From Niastella sp. (GTDB lineage Bacteria > Bacteroidota > Bacteroidia > Chitinophagales > Chitinophagaceae), in NCBI GenBank assembly GCA_017744515.1, contig JAGIBF010000059.1:217-49481 (forward strand): a DNA stretch of 49,265 bases, read 5' to 3'. Positions 24,345 to 32,868 of this stretch are shown here, piece after piece (positions within the stretch are counted from its first letter, which is position 1; each line of letters starts with the position of its first letter). The position numbers and the translations under genes are program-made. The notes under the pieces were generated by a model. It was not told the DNA's origin and searched no databases. It was given only the letters and a program-made list of their open reading frames with translations.

Positions 24345-24366
24345 CTTCGACAGGCTCAGGGTGACA
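24345..24366. repeat. Dispersed 22-bp repeat, copy 1
   Basis: The core CGACAGGCTCAGGGTGAC lies in a 22-bp stretch that recurs identically at 46219-46240. Similar sequences are known as scattered intergenic repeats in many bacterial genomes. Confidence 0.65.
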
Positions 24367-24540
24367 GTATTCATTTATTAAAGGTTTATTAAAAGGCGGC
24401 AGGGCATTAAACCCTCTTTTTCAATAAATGTCAAACAACCGTGTGAACGAAACGGACGTAGTGTGGCATAATCTCCCGTTTTTTAGTTCAGGTCAAAGGA
24501 TATACGTTTCCTTTTCTTATAGGGAAGCTATGGTTAGCAG

Positions 24541-24566
24541 TCCCGGCTCCGTGCCGGGATTTTTTA
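24541..24566 (+). terminator. Second orphan intrinsic terminator
   Basis: TCCCGGC-TCCGT-GCCGGGA followed by TTTTTT, 68 bp before the dipeptidyl peptidase start codon. Confidence 0.85.
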
Positions 24567-24633
24567 TTTGATCAATCCCGGTTAAGCCGGATTCAGACTT
24601 TTGGTTTAATTTCCCGCCCTAAATTTTTAACGC

Positions 24634-26835
24634 ATGAAATGTCAGGCTGCCTTCAAGGCAAGATTGTTTTGTTTAGTCCTGGGTTTGTTATCCGTGCAAT
24701 TACTGCAGGCCCAGGGTTCTGTCAAATGGGCCAAAGATGGGAATAGTTATTTCAGTGCGCAGGGTGGTGAACTGGCTCAGTTCGTTCTACCTCAGAACAC
24801 CAAAACTGTCTTGCTTTCCAAAGAGCAGCTGACCCCGAAGGGACAAAAGCCCCTGGCTTTCCGCAGCTTCGCTTTTTCCGATGATGATAAGAAGGTGTTA
24901 CTGTTTACCAACACCAGGAAGGTTTGGCGCCTGAATACCCGGGGCGACTACTGGGTATATGACCGCACGGCTAATTCTCTGAAGCAGGTAGGTGCAAGCC
25001 GTCCGGCTTCTTCACTCATGTTTGCCAAATTCTCGCCTGATGGCTCCAAAGTGGCTTATGTAAGTGAGTACAACCTGTATGTGGAAGACCTGGCAACTGG
25101 TGCTGTAAAGCAACTAACGACTGATGGTAACCGCAAGCTTATCAATGGTACTTTCGACTGGGTATATGAAGAGGAGTTCTTCTGCCGGGATGGTTTCCGC
25201 TGGAGCCCCGACAGCAAGCAGATCGCTTACTGGCAGATCGACGCCAAGAATACCAAGGATTACCTGATGGTGAATAATACGGATTCTATTTATCCTTTTG
25301 CTGTTCCTGTAGAGTATCCCATCGCAGGCGAAGCGCCTTCTCCTTTTAAAGTAGGGGTGGTTGATATTGCTTCTGCTCAAACCAAATGGATGAGCATTCC
25401 TACTGATCCCGTTTTGCAAAGTTATGTTCCGCGCGTGGAGTGGGCTGGCAACAATACCGAGCTCATTATTCAACACCTTAACCGCAAACAGAATGAAAGT
25501 CAGCTTATGGTGTGCAACGTGCAAAGTGGTGCTGCGCAAACCATCTATACCGAGAAGGATTCTGCCTGGATCGATATCCTGCCTTTGTGGGATAACGACT
25601 ATATCTGGGGCGGCTGGGATTGGATCAATGGGGGTAAGGAATTCATCTGGCCTTCTGAAAAGGATGGCTGGCGCCACCTGTACCGGGTAAGTCGTGATGG
25701 CAAGAAGGAAACGCTGATCACCGTGGGTAATTACGACGTAATGGAAATTACCTGTATCGACGAGAAGGGTGGGTATGTATACTTTATGGCTTCGCCTGAT
25801 AATGCTACGCAGAAGTTCCTGTACCGCATCAAATTGGACGGTAAAGGGAAAGCTGAGCGTGTTTCTCCGGCTACTCAGCAGGGTACGCACGACTATGATG
25901 TGTCGCCTAATGCCAAGTATGCTCAACACACGTTTTCCAACTACTATACTAATTATGCTTCTGAACTGATCTCTCTGGCCGATCACAAGGGTTTGAACGG
26001 GGAGAACAAGGTGGCTGATGCTGTAGCGAAAGCCAACAAGGCGGCTTCTAAGGTAGAGTTCTTTAAAGTGAAAACTTCTGAAGGGGTAGAAATGGATGCC
26101 TGGATGGTGAAGCCTACTAACTTCGATCCCAACAAGAAGTATCCCGTCGTTTTTTATGTATATACTGAGCCCTGGGGTCAGAATGTGAAGGACCAGTTTG
26201 GTGTGGAAAGTAATTTCCTGTACCAGGGTAGCATGGCGCAAGATGGTTATATCTACATCTCTATCGATAACAGGGGAACTCCTGTTCCTAAAGGAAGGAG
26301 CTGGCGTAAGGTGGTATACCGTAAGATCGGGCTGGTGAATATCCGGGACCAGGCGCTGGCGGCTGCCGAAATTCTGAAATGGCCTTTTACCGATACCAGC
26401 CGTGTGGCTGTGTGGGGATGGAGCGGCGGCGGTTCTGCCACGCTCAACCTCATGTTCCAATATCCTGAAATCTACAAAACGGGTATCTCTGTGGCTGCTG
26501 TGGGCAACCAGCTGACCTATGATAATATTTACCAGGAAAGGTACATGGGACTGCCTCAGGAGAACAGGGAAGATTTTGTGAAGGGTTCTCCCATGACTTA
26601 TGCCAAGAATCTAAAGGGGAATTTGCTCTATATTCATGGTACTGGTGATGACAACGTGCATTATAACAATGCTGAAATGCTTATCAACGAGCTGGTGAAA
26701 TACAACAGGCAATTCCAACTGATGTCGTATCCCAACCGTACGCACAGTATTTCGGAAGGGGCGGGTACTTACCAGCACTTGTCAACTTTATATACTAATT
26801 ATCTGAAACAACATTGTCCACCGGGGGCGAGATAA
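24634..26835 (+). CDS. Dipeptidyl peptidase IV (S9B prolyl peptidase)
   Basis: It removes Xaa-Pro (or Xaa-Ala) dipeptides from peptide N-termini in the periplasm or at the surface. The 733-residue protein has a signal peptide (to about residue 26, LLQAQ), an N-terminal beta-propeller containing the DWVYEEEF motif with Glu179-Glu181 that binds the substrate amino terminus, and a C-terminal alpha/beta hydrolase domain. The catalytic triad is Ser597 in GWSGGG, Asp672 in GTGDDNVH and His704 in NRTHSI. It fits with the nearby S8 protease as part of extracellular protein use. The next gene starts 13 bp downstream, so the two are probably co-transcribed. Confidence 0.96.
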   Translation: MKCQAAFKARLFCLVLGLLSVQLLQAQGSVKWAKDGNSYFSAQGGELAQFVLPQNTKTVLLSKEQLTPKGQKPLAFRSFAFSDDDKKVLLFTNTRKVWRLNTRGDYWVYDRTANSLKQVGASRPASSLMFAKFSPDGSKVAYVSEYNLYVEDLATGAVKQLTTDGNRKLINGTFDWVYEEEFFCRDGFRWSPDSKQIAYWQIDAKNTKDYLMVNNTDSIYPFAVPVEYPIAGEAPSPFKVGVVDIASAQTKWMSIPTDPVLQSYVPRVEWAGNNTELIIQHLNRKQNESQLMVCNVQSGAAQTIYTEKDSAWIDILPLWDNDYIWGGWDWINGGKEFIWPSEKDGWRHLYRVSRDGKKETLITVGNYDVMEITCIDEKGGYVYFMASPDNATQKFLYRIKLDGKGKAERVSPATQQGTHDYDVSPNAKYAQHTFSNYYTNYASELISLADHKGLNGENKVADAVAKANKAASKVEFFKVKTSEGVEMDAWMVKPTNFDPNKKYPVVFYVYTEPWGQNVKDQFGVESNFLYQGSMAQDGYIYISIDNRGTPVPKGRSWRKVVYRKIGLVNIRDQALAAAEILKWPFTDTSRVAVWGWSGGGSATLNLMFQYPEIYKTGISVAAVGNQLTYDNIYQERYMGLPQENREDFVKGSPMTYAKNLKGNLLYIHGTGDDNVHYNNAEMLINELVKYNRQFQLMSYPNRTHSISEGAGTYQHLSTLYTNYLKQHCPPGAR

Positions 26836-26848
26836 AGTAGCGTCATTC

Positions 26849-27637
26849 ATGCGCAAAAAAGCAAGGTTTTGGAAAGGCGTGTTGATTGTTTTGGTGATAA
26901 CCGGAGCATTGCTATTCGCTTTTAGCTATTCCTTGCTTTTTGCTTTTCAGCGCATGCGTCTTGGTCAATTAGGCTGTTCTGTCGATAAACGGCAAATTGC
27001 AGACAGTGGCATCGCTCATCTGCAAGGTTGCCAGAAGTTATGGGTTCACCGGGTCAATAGTTTTGAAAGGTTACAGGTGGTGCAGGATCATTTCGGTGGT
27101 TTTGAATGTGACCTGTTATTTGACCCTGCTGCCCAAACGTTTCGGATTACTCATCCTCCTGCTCCTGCCAATGACCTTACCGCTGATGATTATTTCCGCT
27201 GGCTGAAATCGTCGGGCAAAAAGATGTGGCTGGATGTAAAGGACTTTCGACCGGCAGATGTGGAAGCGGGGGTTAGGTATTTCTTACATAGTGATAGTTT
27301 GTATCATATCCGGGATCAAGTGGTTGTGGAATCTTCGGAGCCTGTTTTGGTAAATATGCTTGCCGCGGAGGGTTTTATTGTTTCCTATCTTGTGCCACCT
27401 CAATTTCTGGAAGGCAACAGCCGTGATACGGTAGTCAGCCTTTTGCCGGAAGTGGCTTTTGTATCGCAGGAGGATCGTTTTGTAGCGGCTTTAAAGCGTC
27501 GTTACCCGCAAAAGAAAATCATTACCTGGGCTTTGTCTTTTGACAATTACTTCAATCTTTCTCATTTTCGTTCTCTGTTGTCTGATCCAGCTGTTGGCAT
27601 TGTATTGATCAACATTAAAAGCAGGCACTATAAATAA
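26849..27637 (+). CDS. Membrane-anchored FAM151/menorin-like (GDPD-fold) protein
   Basis: A 262-residue protein with one N-terminal membrane helix (about 10-33) and a C-terminal domain outside the membrane. The segment LWVHRVNSFERLQVV (His67, Asn70), then FECDLLFD (Glu86, Asp88), ITHPP (His102) and MWLDVKDF (Asp129, Lys131) matches in order and spacing the H-x-N-S / E-x-D / HPP / D-x-K pattern that I associate with the FAM151 (menorin) family, relatives of glycerophosphodiester phosphodiesterases. The reaction is not established for that family. The stop overlaps the start of the downstream phosphoglycerol-transferase-like gene by one base, which suggests a joint role in envelope lipid or polymer metabolism. 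Confidence 0.6.
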   Translation: MRKKARFWKGVLIVLVITGALLFAFSYSLLFAFQRMRLGQLGCSVDKRQIADSGIAHLQGCQKLWVHRVNSFERLQVVQDHFGGFECDLLFDPAAQTFRITHPPAPANDLTADDYFRWLKSSGKKMWLDVKDFRPADVEAGVRYFLHSDSLYHIRDQVVVESSEPVLVNMLAAEGFIVSYLVPPQFLEGNSRDTVVSLLPEVAFVSQEDRFVAALKRRYPQKKIITWALSFDNYFNLSHFRSLLSDPAVGIVLINIKSRHYK

Positions 27638-29538
27638 TGGGCTTTTCAATATTCAACAGTCTTAAGAAGGTAAAGGTGTTGCTGCTTTTTATGCTTTTCT
27701 GGCTTGTTGTTTATGGCCTGATGAGGGTTGTTTTTTTGAACATGTACTTTTCGGATGATATTGCCAGCCTGTCTTTGTTCAAGGTGTTTTATTGGGGTTT
27801 CCGGATTGACTTTACTATTCTTTTTTATATCAACCTTCCTTTCTTTCTTTATTATCTTTTCCTGTATGATCTTCTACCGTCAAAGCCGGCCGTTTGGATT
27901 GCCTGGGTGCTGATGGTTTTGAATATACCTTTTCTTGCTCTCAATCTTATTGACCTTGTTTATTTCGGTTTTGTGGGGAGGCGAAGTTCAGTGGACTTGT
28001 TGTATGTATTAAAGGACACACTGGTAGCTGTTCCAGGTTTCCTGGTAAGTTACTGGTACTTATTTGTGGTGCTGGTCGTCATTATCCTATTATTTATCGT
28101 TGTGGGAAAGCGTTTGCTAAGGGTTCGTGTGGCTGTTCGTGACTGGCGTAGCGTCATTAGCAGTTACCTGGTTGGTTTGTTTGCCTTGCTGATCATGGGG
28201 GTCGTGGCGTATGGCGAGACTGGCAGGCCTATCATGCCTTCTACTCCTTTGTTGTATTTTTCGCCTGAGTATCAACCGCTGGTCAACAATTCCGCGGCCA
28301 CTTTTTTATATTCTGCTGTAAAGCGTCAACAGCGACTGTCTGTTAAAAACTTTTTTACTTCTGAGCAATTGGATTCTTTGTTTACCATCCGGCGGCAATA
28401 TCCGGCCGCTACGCCTTTTCAGAAAAAGAATGTGGTGATCTTTATCCTGGAAAGTTTTTGTAAGGAATATCTCGATCCTTCGAGTCGATTCAGAAGCTCA
28501 ACGCCTTTTATGGACTCTCTTATTGCGCATGGCACCTGGTTTTCCAATGCCTATGGTAATGGTGATGGTTCTAATAAGGGGCTGGTAGCTATCCTTGGAA
28601 GTTTGCCTACTTTCATGGATGAGCCTTATTATTATTCGGCTTACAGTCATACAAAATTCAATGGTATCGGGTCGATCCTTAAGCGGGAGGGGTACTCCAC
28701 GCATTTTTTTATGGGTGCTTCTCCGGACCACTATGGGTTTGGAAAGTTTTGTAAGATGGCCGGTATCGATCATTATTATTCTGAAATGGATTTTGGTGAT
28801 CAGCGTTTTCATGATGGTCAGTGGGGTATCTATGATCATAAATTCCTTCCTTATGCTGCCAGTGTGTTGAAACAGCAGCCATCTCCATTTTTTGCTACTG
28901 TGTTCAATCTTTCTACGCACAGTCCTTTTGCTGTGCCGGATGACCTACGTTCCCGATTTGAAGGCCCGGGTTTACGTCCCATGCAAGTGAGTGCTACTTA
29001 TCTCGATTATAGTTTACGGCTGTTCTTTGATTCGATCAGGAATGAGCCATGGTATCAAAATACCTTGTTTGTTTTTTCGGCCGACCATTCTATCAATGTC
29101 GTGCTTGACAGCCGGAATAATGGGTTTACTTTTTACCATATACCTGTTTTTATATTTGACCCTGCAGATACTGCTCACAGGGTGATCGATCGGCCTATTC
29201 AGCAATTCGATATTGTACCTACCATCCTGAACAAGCTGCATTACTCCAAGCCGTTTATGAGTTTCGGCTATTCGGTGGAGGATACAACCACGCGCTATGT
29301 TTTTAACAGGTTCAAAGGGGTGTCTCAGCTTACCGATAACAGGTTTATGTTGGGGTATAATGATGAAAAGGATCAACCTGTTTTTTTTTATAATGTAAGG
29401 GTCGATCCTGACATGCAGGTAAATCTGTTGCGGGATAGTGTGTATGCTGCAGACAGGTCCCGAATGGAGCGGCATATGCGTGGATTGATACAGCGTTATA
29501 ATAATTCGCTTATCAGGCAAGAACTTCTCGTGGAATAA
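27637..29538 (+). CDS. LtaS-type sulfatase-fold membrane transferase
   Basis: A 633-residue protein with about five membrane helices in the first 200 residues and a large extracytoplasmic alkaline-phosphatase/sulfatase-fold domain. Likely metal and catalytic residues are Glu272 (VIFILES), Ser312 in NGDGSNKGL at the nucleophile position, and Asp483-His484 in SADHS. Family members move phosphoglycerol or phosphoethanolamine groups from phospholipids onto lipoteichoic acid, glucans or lipid A. Most LtaS enzymes have Thr as nucleophile; here it is Ser. The substrate in this diderm organism is unknown. It is translationally coupled to the FAM151-like gene. Confidence 0.82.
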   Translation: MGFSIFNSLKKVKVLLLFMLFWLVVYGLMRVVFLNMYFSDDIASLSLFKVFYWGFRIDFTILFYINLPFFLYYLFLYDLLPSKPAVWIAWVLMVLNIPFLALNLIDLVYFGFVGRRSSVDLLYVLKDTLVAVPGFLVSYWYLFVVLVVIILLFIVVGKRLLRVRVAVRDWRSVISSYLVGLFALLIMGVVAYGETGRPIMPSTPLLYFSPEYQPLVNNSAATFLYSAVKRQQRLSVKNFFTSEQLDSLFTIRRQYPAATPFQKKNVVIFILESFCKEYLDPSSRFRSSTPFMDSLIAHGTWFSNAYGNGDGSNKGLVAILGSLPTFMDEPYYYSAYSHTKFNGIGSILKREGYSTHFFMGASPDHYGFGKFCKMAGIDHYYSEMDFGDQRFHDGQWGIYDHKFLPYAASVLKQQPSPFFATVFNLSTHSPFAVPDDLRSRFEGPGLRPMQVSATYLDYSLRLFFDSIRNEPWYQNTLFVFSADHSINVVLDSRNNGFTFYHIPVFIFDPADTAHRVIDRPIQQFDIVPTILNKLHYSKPFMSFGYSVEDTTTRYVFNRFKGVSQLTDNRFMLGYNDEKDQPVFFYNVRVDPDMQVNLLRDSVYAADRSRMERHMRGLIQRYNNSLIRQELLVE

Positions 29539-29630
29539 GCCGACCTGTATTAAAATCTCCTCAATTTGGTTTTTCTTAACGTCGATGCCTGCCCGCCTGG
29601 CTTAAATTTAGCTTCAAAACCTCTACATCT

Positions 29631-30467
29631 ATGAAGTTAATTCTACCTGCCCTGGTCTGCTCTTTATTGGCATGCTGTGGCACCTACCAGGTGATGACCG
29701 TCAGCAGCCGGGAAATACCTCAAAACAAGCTTGGGGAATTTGTCGTGGAAAATGACAGTCTGGTACTGACCTACAATTTCAATGGCCAGAATGGGCCTAT
29801 TACCATGATGATCAAGAACAAGCTGCAGCAGCCGTTGTATATCGACTGGAAACGCTCGTCGTTGATCATCAACGAACAAGCTATTAGTTATGCCCCCGGC
29901 AAAATACGGATAGACGGTGCTTTTGGGGCTTCTTCTTATCATTGGGACCTGCCTTCCGATCCTACCCCAGTGACCACTACTTCGGGCAGGTTAAGTGCTA
30001 CCGCCCAACTTCCTTCGGATATAGAGTTCCTGCCTCCTCACACGTATGTTACTAAAAAGCTGATGGGTATTACCAATCAGGGTCTGAGTAATTTGAACGA
30101 TTCCATGTTCTCCAAAAAGAAAATAAAGCTCATGGGGGGCGAAAGTTATGAGAACATCAAGCTGGCCAATTTTACGGCGGCAACCTCGCCATTGGCCTTC
30201 CGGAGCTACCTCACCGTCATGATCGGCGAAACCGAGCCTAAACCGGTGGTTTATCAGCACGACTTTTATGTGTCTGAGCTGGTGCAAATGGTCAATCCGC
30301 CAAGTACAATGGGTGGAGAGACCCGGGGTGACCGCTTTTTCGTGGTACCCAGTGCGGTGAACGACAGTATGCCGGCCGGGTATGGGATCATAGGGGGTAG
30401 GGCCGTGCTGAAGGGGCAGGTGCGCAGCCAGCCGGTGGCCATGCCAGTGAGGAGTGTAAAACACTGA
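29631..30467 (+). CDS. Lipoprotein of unknown function, paralogue 1
   Basis: A 278-residue protein with a lipoprotein signal peptide (lipobox SLLAC, lipidated Cys15) and a beta-rich body. It is a clear tandem paralogue of the next gene. Shared segments include VENDSLVLTYNFNGQN, NKLQQPLYIDWKRSSLIIN and the FRSYLTVMIGE and HDFYVSELVQ blocks. No known family is recognised. It is probably anchored in the outer membrane. The pair lies directly upstream of the S10 cluster with no functional link to ribosomes. Confidence 0.65.
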   Translation: MKLILPALVCSLLACCGTYQVMTVSSREIPQNKLGEFVVENDSLVLTYNFNGQNGPITMMIKNKLQQPLYIDWKRSSLIINEQAISYAPGKIRIDGAFGASSYHWDLPSDPTPVTTTSGRLSATAQLPSDIEFLPPHTYVTKKLMGITNQGLSNLNDSMFSKKKIKLMGGESYENIKLANFTAATSPLAFRSYLTVMIGETEPKPVVYQHDFYVSELVQMVNPPSTMGGETRGDRFFVVPSAVNDSMPAGYGIIGGRAVLKGQVRSQPVAMPVRSVKH

Positions 30468-30520
30468 GGATATTTTAACAAATCCCTCAAACGGAATTTT
30501 CTTATTTTAAAGTAAAAAAA

Positions 30521-31348
30521 ATGCGGCTAACTATACCCGTTCTTTTTCTCCTTGTCCTTGCATGCTCCTGCAACAGGTACCAGTACTTTGGCATTAACAG
30601 TGCGCAGGTGCAAAAGAATGACCAACAGGCGTTTACGGTCGAGAATGATACGTTGCAGATCGTGTACAACTTCAACGGTAAAAATGCGCCGGTTAACCTG
30701 TTGGTCAGGAATAAGCTAAACAAACCTATTTACATCGACTGGAAGCGTTCTGCGTTGATCATCAATGATAAAGCGATATCTTATTCACCTGATGAAGTTG
30801 GGATACGGGGTGTGGTCAATGGAGGGACCATCAATTGGGTCGAGGGCTTTAGTTCTACTCAGGCCAGTTTGGATGTGACGGCTAAATTGCCAGCAGGCAC
30901 CCAAATGATCCCTCCTCAGTCGTTTGTGACGAGGACTCCTATGGGGGTGACCAATAAATTACTGAAAAATTTCCCGGATTCTGCCTTGCAGAAGATTGAG
31001 CTTATCTTGGACGATGGCTCTACTGCTGTAGCACGACAGGCTTTTTTTGAGGCGTATAATTCTCCTTTGCAGTTCAGGAGTTACCTGACTATCGTGGTGG
31101 GCGACAGCAGTGCGTCTGTACCGGTAGCCTATCAGCAGAGCTTTTATGTATCGGAATTATACCGCACATTGGTCAGGCCTAAGAAGTTTACTTTGTACCG
31201 CGACCGGCCGGGTGAGTGGTCGTATGTGGAGGAGGTGACTGGTTTTGGCAAGTCGGCGGCTACCGGTTTTGGGGTGTTGGCGGGGGCGGCGATCCTGACT
31301 ACTGATGCCTGGTTGGAGAGCAGAAACGGCCAATCTGGCCGGAAATAG
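30521..31348 (+). CDS. Lipoprotein of unknown function, paralogue 2
   Basis: A 275-residue lipoprotein (lipobox LVLAC, Cys15) sharing with the previous gene the VENDTLQIVYNFNGKN, NKLNKPIYIDWKRSALIIND and FRSYLTIVVGD/QSFYVSELYR blocks, which indicates local duplication. The C-termini differ: paralogue 1 has a GGETRGDRFFVV stretch and paralogue 2 a Gly/Ala-rich hydrophobic segment (TGFGVLAGAAILTTDAW). The 53-bp gap suggests one transcript. It ends 63 bp before the rpsJ promoter. Confidence 0.65.
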   Translation: MRLTIPVLFLLVLACSCNRYQYFGINSAQVQKNDQQAFTVENDTLQIVYNFNGKNAPVNLLVRNKLNKPIYIDWKRSALIINDKAISYSPDEVGIRGVVNGGTINWVEGFSSTQASLDVTAKLPAGTQMIPPQSFVTRTPMGVTNKLLKNFPDSALQKIELILDDGSTAVARQAFFEAYNSPLQFRSYLTIVVGDSSASVPVAYQQSFYVSELYRTLVRPKKFTLYRDRPGEWSYVEEVTGFGKSAATGFGVLAGAAILTTDAWLESRNGQSGRK

Positions 31349-31411
31349 CGTATTTTTACGGTGTGGTGGATGCTTTTTTACTCGTTGAGGCAAAAAATTA
31401 TCTTTAAATCT

Positions 31412-31442
31412 TTTGTAAGTATTCAAACTCCACTTACCTTTG
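31412..31442 (+). promoter_or_regulatory. Promoter of rpsJ
   Basis: TTTG (31412-31415), a 19-bp spacer and TACCTTTG (31435-31442) match the Bacteroidota promoter. The 30-nt leader folds into a small hairpin (ATCCC-ATT paired with AATGGGAT, 31444-31465). Confidence 0.8.
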
Positions 31443-31471
31443 CATCCCCATTAGAAAAATGGGATTGAACT

Positions 31472-31777
31472 ATGTCTCAACGAATCAGAATCAAATTACA
31501 GTCTTACGATCACAACCTGGTAGACAAATCTGCCGAGAAAATCGTGAAGACAGTGCGCAGCACCGGAGCGGTAGTAACAGGTCCTATTCCTTTACCTACC
31601 CGTAAGAAGATTTTTACAGTATTACGCTCTCCGCACGTGAATAAGAAGAGCCGTGAGCAGTTCCAGTTGTGCACGCACAAGCGTTTGCTGGACATCTACA
31701 CTTCTTCCAGCCGTACGGTGGATGCCCTGAGTAAGCTCGACTTGCCCAGTGGTGTAGAAGTTGAGATCAAAGCCTAA
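31472..31777 (+). CDS. rpsJ: 30S ribosomal protein S10
   Basis: A 101-residue protein of the 30S head that also acts as NusE in antitermination. Diagnostic segments are IRIKLQSYDHNLVDKSAEKIV, TGPIPLPTRKKIFTVLRSPHVNKKSREQF and the C-terminal LPSGVEVEIKA. It heads the S10 cluster. Unusually, a strong terminator follows 14 bp after the stop codon, so much of the transcript may end here. Confidence 0.99.
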   Translation: MSQRIRIKLQSYDHNLVDKSAEKIVKTVRSTGAVVTGPIPLPTRKKIFTVLRSPHVNKKSREQFQLCTHKRLLDIYTSSSRTVDALSKLDLPSGVEVEIKA

Positions 31778-31791
31778 TTAAAGCATTGATG

Positions 31792-31829
31792 AACCCTGTC
31801 AGGGTTCTAAAATCCTGACAGGGTTTTTT
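31792..31829 (+). terminator. Intrinsic terminator or attenuator between rpsJ and rplC
   Basis: AACCCTGTCAGG pairs perfectly with CCTGACAGGGTT (12 bp) around a 10-nt loop and is followed by TTTT. The left arm contains its own small palindrome, which would allow an alternative fold. Confidence 0.85.
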
Positions 31830-32103
31830 CATATATGCTACGCTAAGTAGTAAAGTTCTTTCAAACCCATCTGCAAACTTTGTTATCGTTGGTAATGAAT
31901 AAAGCAGCGCTGGGTAAATCAACAAGATAGTCTGAGTGGGCGTCAGAGCCTGCCAGGTTTTATAAAAATTAAATATGAACTGACCCTTCGAGGTTAGTTT
32001 ACTGCCGGTACTTCGAATTCTGCGGTTTTCATGTAAGATGAAATAAAGCGGATAATAAAAGAAAAGGTCGGCAGCAAACGGGGATTGAAGTTGCCATGGT
32101 TGT

Positions 32104-32173
32104 GCCTTCTCTGTCCGCCCGGACAGCAAGGTTGTGACAATCATACTGCAAATGTCTCTTTAACCGAGAAGGC
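32104..32173 (+). promoter_or_regulatory. Predicted three-way-junction RNA leader of rplC
   Basis: P1 pairs GCCTTCTC (32104-32111) with GAGAAGGC (32166-32173). Within it P2 is CTGTCC-GCCC-GGACAG (32111-32126; its first C is shared with P1). P3 pairs GGTT (32130-32133) with AACC (32162-32165) and GACA (32136-32139) with TGTC (32153-32156). The junction has almost no unpaired linker. It ends 14 nt before the rplC ATG, where a ribosomal protein could bind to repress translation. Confidence 0.5.
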
Positions 32174-32187
32174 AAAAACGAACAACG

Positions 32188-32805
32188 ATGAAAGGAATTA
32201 TTGGCAAAAAAATCGGGATGACCAGCATCTTCAGTCCTGATGGTAAACAAACAAGTGTTACCATCATCGAAGCAGGTCCCTGTGTTGTAACCCAGGTCAA
32301 AACAAAAGACACTGATGGTTACAGCGCTGTGCAGTTAGCATTCGGCGACAAGAAAGAGAAGCATACTCTCGCTTCAGAAAAGAATCACTTCGCAAAGGCC
32401 AATACAGCCGCAAAAAAATTCGTAAAAGAGTTCCGTGATTATTCCATAGAGAAGGCTCTTGGTGAATCTGTTACTGTTGACATTTTCGCAGAAGGCGATA
32501 AAGTTGAAGTAGTAGGTACTACCAAGGGTAAAGGTTTCCAGGGTGTTGTAAAGCGCCACGGATTCAGTGGGGTAGGTGAGCAATCGCACGGTCAACACGA
32601 TCGTCAGCGTGCCCCAGGTTCTATTGGTAACTCATCTGATGCTTCACGTGTATTCAAAGGTATGCGTATGGCCGGCCGGATGGGTCAAGACCGTGTGAAA
32701 GTGAAAGGTCTGAAGGTTGTTAAGATCTTCCCTGAAAAGAACTACATCCTGGTTAGCGGATCAGTTCCCGGACACAACGGCTCAATTGTATTAATTCAAA
32801 AATAA
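32188..32805 (+). CDS. rplC: 50S ribosomal protein L3
   Basis: A 205-residue early-assembly 23S-binding protein. It begins MKGIIGKKIGMTSIF and contains the long loop GVGEQSHGQHDRQRAPGSIGNSSDASRVFKGMRMAGRMG that reaches towards the peptidyl transferase centre. The Gln in GQHDRQRAPG sits in the region methylated by PrmB in E. coli. It is the first gene after the rpsJ terminator and its structured leader. Confidence 0.99.
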   Translation: MKGIIGKKIGMTSIFSPDGKQTSVTIIEAGPCVVTQVKTKDTDGYSAVQLAFGDKKEKHTLASEKNHFAKANTAAKKFVKEFRDYSIEKALGESVTVDIFAEGDKVEVVGTTKGKGFQGVVKRHGFSGVGEQSHGQHDRQRAPGSIGNSSDASRVFKGMRMAGRMGQDRVKVKGLKVVKIFPEKNYILVSGSVPGHNGSIVLIQK

Positions 32806-32868
32806 TCACGCTGTCGAGGGGAGCCGTTGTAAAGCGCCCCCTTAACAGATCGATAAAAATAGCGTACG

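Larger units (their letters stand above)
24035..24633 (+). other. Protein-free gap holding two further terminators; possible small RNAs
   Basis: No convincing coding frame is present in 600 bp. Two intrinsic terminators (24284-24307 and 24541-24566) stand here with no gene before either. Each is preceded by about 230-250 bp with local hairpins, for example CCCACCGAGGTGGG at 24216-24229 and an ATA..TTTCC/GGGAA..TAT stem near 24500-24533. This is the arrangement expected of one or two small RNA genes or a long dipeptidyl peptidase leader. No RNA family is recognised. Confidence 0.4.
31778..32187 (+). other. 410-bp rpsJ-rplC gap: terminator plus structured leader
   Basis: No coding frame on either strand looks real here. 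The gap holds the intrinsic terminator at 31792-31829, a hairpin GGCAGC/GTTGCC at 32070-32095 (one wobble), and the three-way-junction fold at 32104-32173 just before rplC. In most bacteria this gap is only tens of bases. Confidence 0.6.

Noticed and set aside
25114..26460. 448-codon open frame antisense to the dipeptidyl peptidase gene
   Set aside because: A shadow frame; the sense strand has a complete catalytic triad and signal peptide.
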